Below, one piece after another: positions 7,309-14,825 of a DNA stretch of 38,709 nucleotides (the first letter of the stretch is position 1; the number at the start of each line of letters is the position of its first letter). The stretch covers positions 1-38,709 of the forward strand of contig CASEER010000012.1 in NCBI GenBank assembly GCA_949287085.1, written 5' to 3'. A program made the translations under genes and the position numbers. The notes under the pieces are model-generated. The model had not been told where the DNA came from. It saw only the letters and a program-made list of their open reading frames with translations, and did not search any database. This stretch comes from an uncultured Coriobacteriaceae bacterium (GTDB lineage Bacteria; Actinomycetota; Coriobacteriia; Coriobacteriales; Coriobacteriaceae).

Positions 7309-8550
7309 ATGACCGCCACGCCGCAGGCCGCCCGCTACGGGCTCCTGGGCCGCACGCTAGGACACAGCTACTCGCCCGTCATCTACCAAAAGCTCGCCGG
7401 CATCACGGACTACGAGCGGTACGAGCGCGAACCCCATGAGGTTGAGGAGTTCGTGCGCCGTGGCACGTGGCAGGGCATGAACGTGACCATCCCCTACAAG
7501 CGCACCGTCCTGCCGTTCATGGACGAGCTCACCCCTGCGGCGTGCCGCCTGGGCAACGTGAACACCATGGTACGCCTGCCCGACGGGCGGTTGCGCGGCG
7601 ACAACACCGACTACTACGGCTTTACGGTCTTGGTGGAGTCGCTGGGCCTGGATCTCGCCGGCAAGCGGGCGCTCGTCTTTGGCGGCCATGGCGGCGCGGG
7701 AACCACCTGCATGACCGTCCTTGCCGATCTGGGCATGGAGCCTGTTGCCATCAGCCGGAGCGGAGCGTGCACCTATGCCGACTTGCCCCGCTTTGCCGAT
7801 GCAGCGCTCGCCGTCAACGCGACGCCCGCGGGCATGTACCCCGCCTGCCCCGGTGCGCCGTGCACGCTGGAGGCGCTCCCTCACCTTGAGGCCGTGCTCG
7901 ACATCGTCTATAACCCCGCGCGCACCGGCCTGTTGATGGAGGCCGAGCAGCGCAACATCCCCTGCGCGGGCGGCCTCCTTATGCTCGTCGCGCAGGCAGC
8001 TGGCTCGCTTGCCGATTATACGGGCGAAGAGATCGCGCGCGAGCGCATTGTGGCCGTGACGAACGAGCTCTCACGCGAGATGCAAAACATTGCGCTGATT
8101 GGCATGCCCGGCGCCGGCAAGACGCGCGTGGGCCAGCAGCTGGCACGGCGGCTCAACCGCAAGCATGTTGACCTTGATTGGGCATTTGAGCACGAGATGG
8201 GCTGCAGCTGCTCAGACTATATAACGACCAAGGGCGAAGCCGCGTTTCGCGTTGCCGAGACCGAGCTGCTGGACCGCATTGCCAAGCAGAGCGGGCAGGT
8301 GATCTCGTGCGGGGGCGGCATCGTTACCCAGGACAAGAATTACCCGCTGCTGCATCAGAACAGCACGATTGTGATGCTTGATCGCCCGCTCAACGAGCTC
8401 TCGAGCAAAGGTCGACCCGTTTCGCAGCGCGACGGCGTGGCAAAGCTGGCCGAAGAGCGCCTGCCGCGCTACCGTGCCTGGGCAGACGTTGTGGTGACCT
8501 CGCGGGCTACACCTGACGCGACGGCCTCTGCCGTTATTGCGAAGCTGTAG
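7309..8550 (+). CDS. Shikimate dehydrogenase - shikimate kinase fusion
   Basis: One 413-residue frame encodes two consecutive pathway enzymes. The first 250 or so residues form an AroE-type shikimate dehydrogenase: LGHSYSPVIY (shikimate-binding serines), NVTIPYK with the catalytic Lys, GDNTDYYGF with the catalytic Asp, the nucleotide-binding GGHGGAGTT, and LVAQAAG near its end. From Met258 a complete shikimate kinase follows: Walker A GMPGAGKT (265-272), DLD, FRVAETELL, SCGGGIV and the lid GRPVSQRD. It is therefore a bifunctional AroE-AroK that reduces dehydroshikimate and phosphorylates the shikimate formed. The ATG abuts the pheA stop, with GGAGG inside the pheA end. A second free-standing shikimate kinase lies at 18082-18633. 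An internal start at Met258 is possible but has no clear ribosome-binding site. Confidence 0.93.
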   Translation: MTATPQAARYGLLGRTLGHSYSPVIYQKLAGITDYERYEREPHEVEEFVRRGTWQGMNVTIPYKRTVLPFMDELTPAACRLGNVNTMVRLPDGRLRGDNTDYYGFTVLVESLGLDLAGKRALVFGGHGGAGTTCMTVLADLGMEPVAISRSGACTYADLPRFADAALAVNATPAGMYPACPGAPCTLEALPHLEAVLDIVYNPARTGLLMEAEQRNIPCAGGLLMLVAQAAGSLADYTGEEIARERIVAVTNELSREMQNIALIGMPGAGKTRVGQQLARRLNRKHVDLDWAFEHEMGCSCSDYITTKGEAAFRVAETELLDRIAKQSGQVISCGGGIVTQDKNYPLLHQNSTIVMLDRPLNELSSKGRPVSQRDGVAKLAEERLPRYRAWADVVVTSRATPDATASAVIAKL

Positions 8551-8599
8551 GGGTAGCACGGCTTACGAAACACCTCATAACGCTGTTGAAAGGAGCCCT

Positions 8600-9037
8600 A
8601 TGAAGGCACTGGTGATCAACGGTCCCAACATCAACATGGTCGGCATTCGCGAGCCCGCCATCTATGGCAGCGATTCCTACCAGGACATTCTTGCCCTGTG
8701 CGAGGCCGCCGGCAAAGAGTTTGGCTTTGAGGCGGTCGAGACCTTCCAGTCAAACCACGAGGGAGCCATCATCGACCGCATCCAGGAGGCGTATGGCACC
8801 ATCGACGGCATCGTCATCAACCCGGCTGCCTATACGCACACCAGCGTGGGTATCTTGGATGCCCTCAAAGCGGTCAGCATTCCCGCCGTCGAGGTGCATA
8901 TTTCAGCCGTTGACCAGCGCGAGGAGTTCCGCCAAATCTCGTATGCCGGCATGGCCTGCTTTGCCCGCGTTATAGGCGAAGGCATCGAGGGCTATCGCCA
9001 CGCACTCCAGATTCTTGCCGACCATCTCAAGCAGTAG
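8600..9037 (+). CDS. aroQ: 3-dehydroquinate dehydratase, type II
   Basis: This enzyme catalyses the trans-dehydration of 3-dehydroquinate to 3-dehydroshikimate. The 145-residue protein has the family's normal size and motifs: NGPNINMVGIREPAIYG (with the catalytic Tyr), QSNHEGAIIDRIQEA, INPAAYTHTSVGILDAL and VEVHISAVDQREEFR. The ATG at 8600 is chosen over an upstream in-frame start because AAAGGAG lies just before it and homologues start here. It is the last gene of the aro operon and converges on recN. The intervening 134 bases consist almost entirely of a tandem repeat. Confidence 0.95.
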   Translation: MKALVINGPNINMVGIREPAIYGSDSYQDILALCEAAGKEFGFEAVETFQSNHEGAIIDRIQEAYGTIDGIVINPAAYTHTSVGILDALKAVSIPAVEVHISAVDQREEFRQISYAGMACFARVIGEGIEGYRHALQILADHLKQ

Positions 9038-9039
9038 CT

Positions 9040-9171
9040 CTCTGAAACCCGGTATCGGCGAGACAAACGACTCACAAAAACCTGAGTTCTGCGAACTAGA
9101 TGACACGCAGAAACCCAAAATCTATGTAACAAACGACTCCCCGAAACCCGATTATCGGGAGCGTTTGGAGA
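9040..9171. repeat. Four tandem copies of a degenerate 33-bp repeat
   Basis: Units at 9040-9072, 9073-9105, 9106-9138 and 9139-9171 share the pattern GAAACC near the start and a GACAAACGACT-like end. They fill the space between the aroQ stop (9035-9037) and the recN stop (9172-9174) almost exactly. The unit length is a multiple of three, so a plus-strand frame reads an 11-residue repeat (for example QKPEFCELDDT). No start codon or ribosome-binding site supports a gene there. Confidence 0.85.
9131..9166 (-). terminator. Candidate terminator of the efp-to-recN transcript
   Basis: The arms AAACG-A-CTCCC (9131-9141) and GGGAG-CGTTT (9157-9166) pair over ten base pairs with one bulged A. A smaller alternative hairpin, CCCGA(TTA)TCGGG, lies at 9147-9159. 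On the minus strand the hairpin begins six bases after the recN stop and is followed by a moderately T-rich sequence. It lies inside the last two repeat units. Confidence 0.5.
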
Positions 9172-10806
9172 TCACTGCCAGGTGCCAGACTCGGTAAGCA
9201 TCTGGCGCGCGTGGGTGAGGGATGCTTCGCTCTCGTCGCCCGCGAGCATGCGCGCGATCTCGTGCACGCGGTCCTTCCCCGCTACCTCGCGCAGCTGCGT
9301 CTCGGGCACGTCGACATCGCGCTTCTGCACCACATAATGGCGCTCGCCCAGCACCGCCACCTGAGCCAGATGGGTGACCACAATCACCTGATGGGTGCGC
9401 GCGAGGTCCGCGAGCACCGCGGCGAGCGAACGTGCCACCGCACCGCCCAAGCCGGCATCGACCTCGTCGAACACCAGCGTGTCTACGCCATCTGCCTCGC
9501 CCAGCACCACTTTGCAGGCGAGCATCACGCGCGAGAGCTCGCCGCCCGACGCAATGCGCCGCAGTGGACGCGGCGTCAACCCGGCGCCGCTCCGGTACAA
9601 GAGCTCGCAAGTTGCCGGCCCCGCCTCGGTCCACCGCTCGCGTGGCAGCGGACGAGATTCCCACACCAGCTCCGCATGGCCCATCTGCAAGCGGCTCATC
9701 TGCTTGCCCACCTCGCGGCAAAACCGTGGCGCCGCTTCGTTTCGCCGCTTTGTAAGCGCCTTCGCCGCACGCGCAAGCTCGGCTTCCGCAGCGTCAACCA
9801 CTTCCTGCGCTCGGCGTATGCGAGCCGCGCCGTCACTCACCACCGACAGCAGCTCGCGGGCCTCGTCGCGTCGCGCAAACACGTCGTCCATGCGCGGCCC
9901 AAACTGCCGCAGCAGCCCCTTGAAGGCGGTGTAGCGCTCTTGCAACTGCTGCAACTCCGCAGGGTCAAAATCAATGCTATCGCGGTAGCGCCGTAAATCA
10001 GAAGAGGTATCTTCGAGCGTGATGGCGGCACTCGTGAGCGTGTCGGCAAATTCAGCGAGCTTCGCGTCGACCGAACCCATGCGCGAAAGGTCGGCGATCG
10101 CGGTGTTGAGCGCGTCGAGCGCACCACCCTCGCCCGCAAGGGCCTCCGCCGCCTCATGAGCCGTGCCCGCAAGCGCCTCGGCGTGCTCGGCCCGCGGCAG
10201 GGTCTCTTCGAGCTCCTCGAACTCACCCGGCTGTGGATTGACCTCGTCAATACGATCCAGCGCAAACTGCGCTTCATCAAGCCGAGAGCCCTGGGTGCGC
10301 GCCGCCTCCGCCACGCGGTCCAGCTCCTTTTGCGCAGCACGTGCATTTTTGAGCGCAGCGCGATACCCCTCAAGGGCCGTAGCGACCGCAGACCCCGCCC
10401 AAGCGTCGACCATGTCCACGTGCGTTGCGGCATCAAGCAGCCGCTGATGCTCATGCTGACCGCACAGGTCAATCGTCGGTCCCACCACGGCTCCGAGCTC
10501 GCGCACGCTCGCCAGGTGACCGTCAATGCGCACGCGGCTTCGGCCGTCCGCTCCCACGCGGCGCGACACGCACACGCCCTCGGCATCGTGGGCATCGCGA
10601 AACACCCGGCCCTCAACGAGCGCGGCATCGGCGCCTTCACGCACGAGCGACGCGTCGGCACGCTCACCCACCAGGAGCTTGAGAGCCGAAAGCAGCGCCG
10701 TTTTACCCGCACCGGTCTCACCGGTGAGCACCGTCAACCCCGCCGCCGGCGCAAACGTAGCGTCGTGGATGAGCGCAACGTCGGCAACGTGAATCTCATC
10801 GACCAT
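9172..10806 (-). CDS. recN: DNA repair protein RecN
   Basis: This is an SMC-like ATPase for double-strand break repair, acting on DNA ends in the cytoplasm. The 544-residue protein has an N-terminal ATPase half with Walker A GETGAGKT near residue 30, and a long central alpha-helical, probably coiled-coil section. The C-terminal half has the signature RIASGGELSRVMLA and Walker B TLVFDEVDAGLGG, followed by VTHLAQVA. The frame is open much further upstream, but the ATG at 10806 fits the family start (VDEIHVADVALIHD) and overlaps the end of nadK by 11 bases. The nadK-recN order is common in Gram-positive bacteria. This is the last gene of the transcription unit, and its stop abuts the 33-bp tandem repeat. 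Confidence 0.95.
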   Translation of the reverse strand: MVDEIHVADVALIHDATFAPAAGLTVLTGETGAGKTALLSALKLLVGERADASLVREGADAALVEGRVFRDAHDAEGVCVSRRVGADGRSRVRIDGHLASVRELGAVVGPTIDLCGQHEHQRLLDAATHVDMVDAWAGSAVATALEGYRAALKNARAAQKELDRVAEAARTQGSRLDEAQFALDRIDEVNPQPGEFEELEETLPRAEHAEALAGTAHEAAEALAGEGGALDALNTAIADLSRMGSVDAKLAEFADTLTSAAITLEDTSSDLRRYRDSIDFDPAELQQLQERYTAFKGLLRQFGPRMDDVFARRDEARELLSVVSDGAARIRRAQEVVDAAEAELARAAKALTKRRNEAAPRFCREVGKQMSRLQMGHAELVWESRPLPRERWTEAGPATCELLYRSGAGLTPRPLRRIASGGELSRVMLACKVVLGEADGVDTLVFDEVDAGLGGAVARSLAAVLADLARTHQVIVVTHLAQVAVLGERHYVVQKRDVDVPETQLREVAGKDRVHEIARMLAGDESEASLTHARQMLTESGTWQ

Positions 10807-11656
10807 GATGCACTCCGTAAAACACACGCGAAACCGAGTTGTAGAAACTCTCCGGACCGTAATCGAGCAGCAAGATGTCACCCGGGCCCCGGCGCGCCAC
10901 CACGCGGTCGACCACGCTATCCTGAGCGATAAATACGCCATCCACGGCAACGGCCGGAACCGACGGGCGGTCGCGCGACATTTCGATCTCGAGCACATCG
11001 GAAGGCGAGGTCAAAAACGCGCGCGCCTGGATGGTGTGCGGAGCTATGGGCACGCAGACCATGCCCGTGTACTCAGGGCTCACAATGGGGCCGCCCGCCG
11101 AAAGCGCGTATCCCGTGGAGCCGGTAGCGGTCGAAACCACCACGCCATCACCACGAAGTCGGTCGATGCGATGGCCCGAAACGGTAATCGTAAACTCGAC
11201 CATGTCCGACAGCGGGCCGCGCGTAAGGGCAAGGTCGTTGAGCGCAAACGTGTCCGTCGTTTGTTCTTTTCCCGCCTCGGTGTGCGAGAACACGTCGATG
11301 GCAAGCGTGGCGCGACGGCTCACATGGAGCTCGCCTGCGAGCGCGTCGCTCACCACCGAGAGAATGTCGGTGTCATCGGGGCTTGCCGCGGTCAAAAAAC
11401 CCAAATGCCCATACGACAGCCCCAGGATGGGGATCTCTTGGTACCCAACAATGCGTGCCGCACGCAGCAACGTGCCGTCGCCGCCGAGCGAAATCACCAA
11501 ATCGGCACCCTCAATATCGGGCTTCGAGGTAGTCTTAGAGCGCTGGTCAGCCGCCCACGCCACCTCATAGCCCTGGCGCGTGAGCCACAGCTCAAGCGTG
11601 AGACCGCTTTCAACCGCTTCGTTTTTATAGTAGTTGGGCACAAGAAATACCTTCAT
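10796..11656 (-). CDS. nadK: NAD kinase
   Basis: This enzyme phosphorylates NAD to NADP using ATP or polyphosphate. The 286-residue product carries the conserved GGDGTLLRAAR, the NDLALTRG loop, and the GDGVVVSTATGSTGYALSAGG block that binds NAD. The ATG at 11656 is preferred to an upstream frame extension because it matches the family start (MKVFLVPNYYK) and overlaps the tlyA stop as ATGA. Its own stop overlaps the recN start. Such tight overlap in tlyA-nadK-recN implies one translationally coupled operon. Confidence 0.95.
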   Translation of the reverse strand: MKVFLVPNYYKNEAVESGLTLELWLTRQGYEVAWAADQRSKTTSKPDIEGADLVISLGGDGTLLRAARIVGYQEIPILGLSYGHLGFLTAASPDDTDILSVVSDALAGELHVSRRATLAIDVFSHTEAGKEQTTDTFALNDLALTRGPLSDMVEFTITVSGHRIDRLRGDGVVVSTATGSTGYALSAGGPIVSPEYTGMVCVPIAPHTIQARAFLTSPSDVLEIEMSRDRPSVPAVAVDGVFIAQDSVVDRVVARRGPGDILLLDYGPESFYNSVSRVFYGVHHGR

Positions 11657-12456
11657 GCGCCTGCCACCTCCTCGATGGTCAAAAGCACCTGGTTGCACGC
11701 CGCCTCAAGCAGCTCAGGCGCGGCGCCGTCGTTGCTGCAGTGAAGGAAGAACTCTACGTTGCCCTTAGCGCCCGTAATGGGAGACGCACACACCTGCCGA
11801 GGAGTGAACCCGCGCTCCGCAACCAAACGGACCACACGCTCGAGCACCCGGCGGCGCACAGCCGGATCGCGCACGATGCCGCCTTCGCCCACGTCATGGC
11901 TGTCGGCCTCAAACTGCGGCTTCACCAGGGTGAGAAACTGACCGCCCGGAGCGAGCATCGCGACGACCGCATCGATGATATGCGCAATGCTCGTAAACGA
12001 AACATCGCACACCACAAGGTCAAACGCATGCTCATACCCCAAACCGGGCACGTCAACCACATTCGTGCGCTCGAGCAGGGTAACCCGCTTGTCGTTTCTA
12101 AGCGACCAGGCAAATTGCGCTCGGCCCACATCGATGGCAACCACCGACTGCGCACCGCGCTTAAGCAAGCAGTCGGTAAACCCGCCGGTTGAGCAGCCAA
12201 TATCGGCGCAAGCACAGCCCGCGGGGTCAACCGCGCAGGCATCAAGCGCCCCTTCGAGCTTAAGACCGCCGCGGCCTACATAGGGCAAGCGGCCTTTGAC
12301 ATGGAGCTCGATGCCCGACTCAACCTTCATGCCCGGAGACGTAAGCCGCTCGCCACGTGCCGAAACATCACCGGCCATCAAGGTGCGCAGGGCATCCGCG
12401 CGGTCAGCACAGATGCCCTGGGCAATTAACTCATCATCAAGGCGAACGCGCTTCAT
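11653..12456 (-). CDS. tlyA: TlyA family rRNA (cytidine-2'-O)-methyltransferase
   Basis: An N-terminal S4 RNA-binding domain (RLDDELIAQGICADRADALRTL, residues of about 4-60) is joined to an FtsJ/RrmJ-like methyltransferase domain with the SAM-binding motif ADIGCSTGGFTDCLL. In actinobacteria TlyA methylates cytidines in 16S and 23S rRNA and makes ribosomes sensitive to capreomycin. That specific activity is inferred from family membership. The length of 267 residues is normal. It starts 11 bases after the xseB stop and overlaps nadK by four bases. Confidence 0.92.
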   Translation of the reverse strand: MKRVRLDDELIAQGICADRADALRTLMAGDVSARGERLTSPGMKVESGIELHVKGRLPYVGRGGLKLEGALDACAVDPAGCACADIGCSTGGFTDCLLKRGAQSVVAIDVGRAQFAWSLRNDKRVTLLERTNVVDVPGLGYEHAFDLVVCDVSFTSIAHIIDAVVAMLAPGGQFLTLVKPQFEADSHDVGEGGIVRDPAVRRRVLERVVRLVAERGFTPRQVCASPITGAKGNVEFFLHCSNDGAAPELLEAACNQVLLTIEEVAGA

Positions 12457-12467
12457 GGCACGCGCCC

Positions 12468-12773
12468 TTACGAAGATTGCATCGTAGGCGCCGGAGCAGC
12501 TGCATCCGCGTTTCCAGGTGCCGACGAACCGGCAGGCTGCGAAGGGTCGCCTGGGGTCGCGTCGCCCTGTGCCGCCTCTTCAAGCTGCGCCGCCTCTTCG
12601 GGGCTCATATCAAAGCTGTCAACAAGCTCCACAGCACGGGCGCCGAGCTCAATCGCCTCGTCATAGAGGTCGAGGCTCCGCTCAAGCGAGGTATCCTTTG
12701 ACCGCACGACCGAGATAATCTCGTCGAGCCGCCCCGTAATGTCAGAAAAGCTGTTATGCGCAGCGTCGGGCAT
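12468..12773 (-). CDS. xseB: Exodeoxyribonuclease VII small subunit
   Basis: Residues of about 8-55 (ITGRLDEIISVVRSKDTSLERSLDLYDEAIELGARAVELVD) form the two-helix XseB core, with the conserved hydrophobic spacing and the S-L-Y-E/D-like segment. A low-complexity Ala/Pro/Ser-rich tail brings the protein to 101 residues, longer than the usual 60-80. In the family it binds the XseA nuclease to degrade single-stranded DNA. No xseA lies in the window, so the partner must be elsewhere. The ATG at 12773 is chosen because it directly follows the nusB stop (one base between) and starts near the conserved core. Confidence 0.8.
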   Translation of the reverse strand: MPDAAHNSFSDITGRLDEIISVVRSKDTSLERSLDLYDEAIELGARAVELVDSFDMSPEEAAQLEEAAQGDATPGDPSQPAGSSAPGNADAAAPAPTMQSS

Positions 12774-12774
12774 G

Positions 12775-13398
12775 TTAGAGGATCCCCTCTCCAGCTGCGG
12801 CAAACGCAGACACGGCATCGTCGCTCGCACTGGCCTCGGGCGCCGGCGAAGCGTTGACGCTCACGCTGGCAGCGGGCGCCGGCTCGGCGTGAGCATCGGC
12901 CTCGTCGGCACTCACACTAGCAGCGGCCTCATTGCCGAGCTCCGCCGTGTCTGTAGCAGAGACAGCCGCGCGCTTAGGGAAGATGCGCCCGTCGCGTACC
13001 ACGCGACCGAGCACGCCGTTCACAAAGCTGGCCGACTCGTCGGTGCCGTATGCTTTGGCAATCTCCACCGCCTCGTTGATGACCACCGCGTCGTCTACAT
13101 GGTCCGGCGCAAACCGCAACTCATACACGGCAAGACGCAGCAGGTTACGATCAGACCCAGGCATGCGCTCAAGCGCCCAGTTCTCGGACACTCGGCGCAA
13201 GCCGCGGTCGATCTCGTCCACATGCGCATAGCAGCCGCGCGCAAGCTCGGCAGCATACGGTGCAAGCGGACCCTTGGAAATCAAATAATCGCCTGCAAGC
13301 ACCTCGTCAACGCTCAAATGACGAATCTCTGCCTGAAACAGCAGCTGCAGGGCCTGGCTGCGGGCGAGGGTGCGCCCGCGTTCAACTTTTAAGCTCAC
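12775..13398 (-). CDS. nusB: Transcription antitermination factor NusB
   Basis: The first 140 or so residues are a standard all-helical NusB (RTLARSQALQLLFQAEI, ending with SASFVNGVLGRVVRD), which binds boxA RNA with NusE/S10 for rRNA antitermination. A further tail of about 65 residues is rich in Ala, Ser, Glu and Asp, and is probably disordered. It makes the protein 207 residues. The start is a GTG at 13398 with AAGGAG seven bases upstream, two bases after the asp23-family stop. The efp-asp23-nusB order is typical of Gram-positive genomes. Confidence 0.92.
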   Translation of the reverse strand: MSLKVERGRTLARSQALQLLFQAEIRHLSVDEVLAGDYLISKGPLAPYAAELARGCYAHVDEIDRGLRRVSENWALERMPGSDRNLLRLAVYELRFAPDHVDDAVVINEAVEIAKAYGTDESASFVNGVLGRVVRDGRIFPKRAAVSATDTAELGNEAAASVSADEADAHAEPAPAASVSVNASPAPEASASDDAVSAFAAAGEGIL

Positions 13399-13400
13399 CG

Positions 13401-13760
13401 CTACTCCTTGGGGAAGACCAGGCCGTCAATGCAAACATCAACGCGCGCCACCTCGACGCCCACCTGAGCATCGATGGCATGCACAACGGCCTCGCGCACA
13501 ACCTCAGCCAGCTTCTTAAACGGATAGCCGAAGAACACCACCAGGTGCACCGTAATGGCAAGCTTATCGTCCTCAACCGCCGTCTCGACCGCCGGCGCCG
13601 TCGACGTGGTACGTGCAGAAAGCATCGAGACGAGGTTGGTGGCGAGATCCTTTACGCCCACCGAGGCAACGCCCTCGATCTCTTCAACGGCGCGCGAAAC
13701 AACGGTGGCAAGCACCTCGGGCGCGATGCCGATACCGGAAATGTAGATCTCCTGAGCCAT
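13401..13760 (-). CDS. Asp23/Gls24 family envelope stress protein
   Basis: This 119-residue protein has the Asp23/Gls24 fold signature: ISGIGIAPEVLATVVSRAVEEI at the N-terminus, a central VEDDKLAITVHLVVFFGYPF strand region, and a C-terminal VRVDVCIDGL-type strand. Such proteins associate with the membrane face via AmaP-type partners and are linked to envelope stress, but the exact function is unknown. It lies 33 bases after efp and two bases before nusB, the usual position of this family member (YqhY type). Confidence 0.88.
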   Translation of the reverse strand: MAQEIYISGIGIAPEVLATVVSRAVEEIEGVASVGVKDLATNLVSMLSARTTSTAPAVETAVEDDKLAITVHLVVFFGYPFKKLAEVVREAVVHAIDAQVGVEVARVDVCIDGLVFPKE

Positions 13761-13793
13761 GGGGTCCTCCAGATCCTTGCGTGGGAGCAGAAA

Positions 13794-14357
13794 CTAGACG
13801 CGGGAGACGAACTTGCCGTCGCGCGTGTCGATCTTGATCATTTCGCCCTCGTTGAGATACATGGGCACCTGCACGACCGCACCGGTCTCGATGGTGGCGG
13901 GCTTAGTGGAACCCTGAACCGTGTCGCCCTTGAAGCCCGGGTCGGTCTGGGTGATCTTAACCTCGATGAACATCGGCGGGTTCACGCCCATGAGCTCATC
14001 GTCGGCGTACAGCAGCTGGCAGACGTCGTTCTCCTTGAGCCACTTGGCGTTGTCGCCAATAAAATCGGCGGGCACGGGAACCTGCTCGTAGGTCTCGTTG
14101 TCCATGAAGATATAGTCAGAACCGTCGTTGTAGAGATACTGCATCTCGCGGGTGGAGAGCATGACGCTCTCAAACTTGGTGCCGGCGTTGCAGGTGTTCT
14201 CAACCACGCGACCGGTCTTGATGTCCTTGGTCTTGTAGCGAACAAACGCGCCGCCCTTGCCCGGCTTGACGTGCTGGAACTCGACGATGGTAACGACCTT
14301 GTCCTTGATGCGCAGGCCAATGCCGTTCTTAAAATCTGCGGTGGTGATGGTTGCCAT
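13794..14357 (-). CDS. efp: Translation elongation factor P
   Basis: EF-P binds between the P and E sites of the ribosome and relieves stalling at polyproline stretches. The 187-residue protein has the three-domain size of the family, with Lys34 at the tip of the domain I loop (KPGKGGAFVR) and the C-terminal signature region near GEMIKIDTRDGKFVSRV. The ATG at 14357 is preceded by AAAGG. A perfect TATAAT lies about 70 bases upstream, and the leader contains a stable hairpin. It heads the efp-asp23-nusB-xseB-tlyA-nadK-recN series. Confidence 0.95.
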   Translation of the reverse strand: MATITTADFKNGIGLRIKDKVVTIVEFQHVKPGKGGAFVRYKTKDIKTGRVVENTCNAGTKFESVMLSTREMQYLYNDGSDYIFMDNETYEQVPVPADFIGDNAKWLKENDVCQLLYADDELMGVNPPMFIEVKITQTDPGFKGDTVQGSTKPATIETGAVVQVPMYLNEGEMIKIDTRDGKFVSRV

Positions 14358-14385
14358 GTGCTACCTTTCTACCTTGGTTGTGCTA

Positions 14386-14401
14386 CGCAGGCGAGCCTGC
14401 G
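14386..14401 (-). other. Hairpin in the efp 5' leader
   Basis: CGCAGGC (14386-14392) and GCCTGCG (14395-14401) are perfect inverted arms, best read as a six-base stem with a four-base loop. It lies between the efp -10 element and its start codon. It has no T-run after it, so it is not a standard terminator. It might stabilise or regulate the mRNA. Confidence 0.45.
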
Positions 14402-14425
14402 CTGCATTGAAGCATGAACGCCCAA

Positions 14426-14431
14426 ATTATA
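14426..14431 (-). promoter_or_regulatory. efp: -10 element of the efp operon
   Basis: The minus strand carries a perfect TATAAT, about 70 bases upstream of the efp ATG. No convincing -35 hexamer is seen at 16-18 bases, so the promoter may depend on an activator or on flanking sequence. Confidence 0.5.
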
Positions 14432-14530
14432 CGCTTTCACGCCCGTCATCGCAGGCATGGGCAAAACTATCCATACAACCCGCTACGCACGAGGAAGCCC
14501 GCTAACGGGAATCCCCGAGACGCAAAACCT

Positions 14531-14784
14531 TCACGAGGCGGCGAACAGATCACGAACAAGAACGGTGCCACGCTTTTCGAGACGGAACCACTGATGCTGG
14601 TAGCAACAGTAGAGCGTGCCCGAGCGATTGCTGCATGAGCAGGGGGTGCACCGCAAGCAACCGGACCTGTGGTGCGCAGCACAATATGGGCATCGCGCTC
14701 CACAAACTCAAGCAGCTCTTGGCGGGCGTGAACACCAAGCAACCGGTACGCACGCCCGCCGTCCCGGCCTCCTGTTGCACCTTC
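14531..14784 (-). pseudogene. Possible frameshifted small zinc-ribbon gene
   Basis: From 14707 to the stop at 14531 one minus frame reads 58 codons that look like coding DNA. It has CPYC followed by a CxRCxPC cluster, then SGTLYCCYQHQWFRLEKRG, ending VRDLFAAS. The paired cysteines with intervening His suggest a zinc ribbon. No ATG or GTG start exists in that frame; it is closed by TGA at 14708-14710. Another minus frame at 14784-14690 reads plausibly (RAYRLLGVHARQELLEFVER) and would join it near 14690 by one frameshift. This may be a decayed gene, a real sequence with an assembly error, or chance. The sequence is GC-biased at the third positions of both segments, which favours former coding. 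Confidence 0.35.
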
Positions 14785-14825
14785 TCATCACCTCCCCCGC
14801 GCTTGCGCGCCAGCACACGCCAACC

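Noticed and set aside
9040..9171. CRISPR array
   Set aside because: The 33-bp units follow each other directly without spacers, and there are no cas genes.
9015..9197. A small repeat-coded protein (11-residue repeats) at the aroQ-recN junction
   Set aside because: The only start lies inside aroQ in another frame, there is no ribosome-binding site, and the repeat copies are too divergent to be under evident protein selection.
12468..12773. XseB reported as an unusual orphan subunit
   Set aside because: Absence of xseA in a 39-kb window is not evidence that the genome lacks it; the two subunits are often unlinked.
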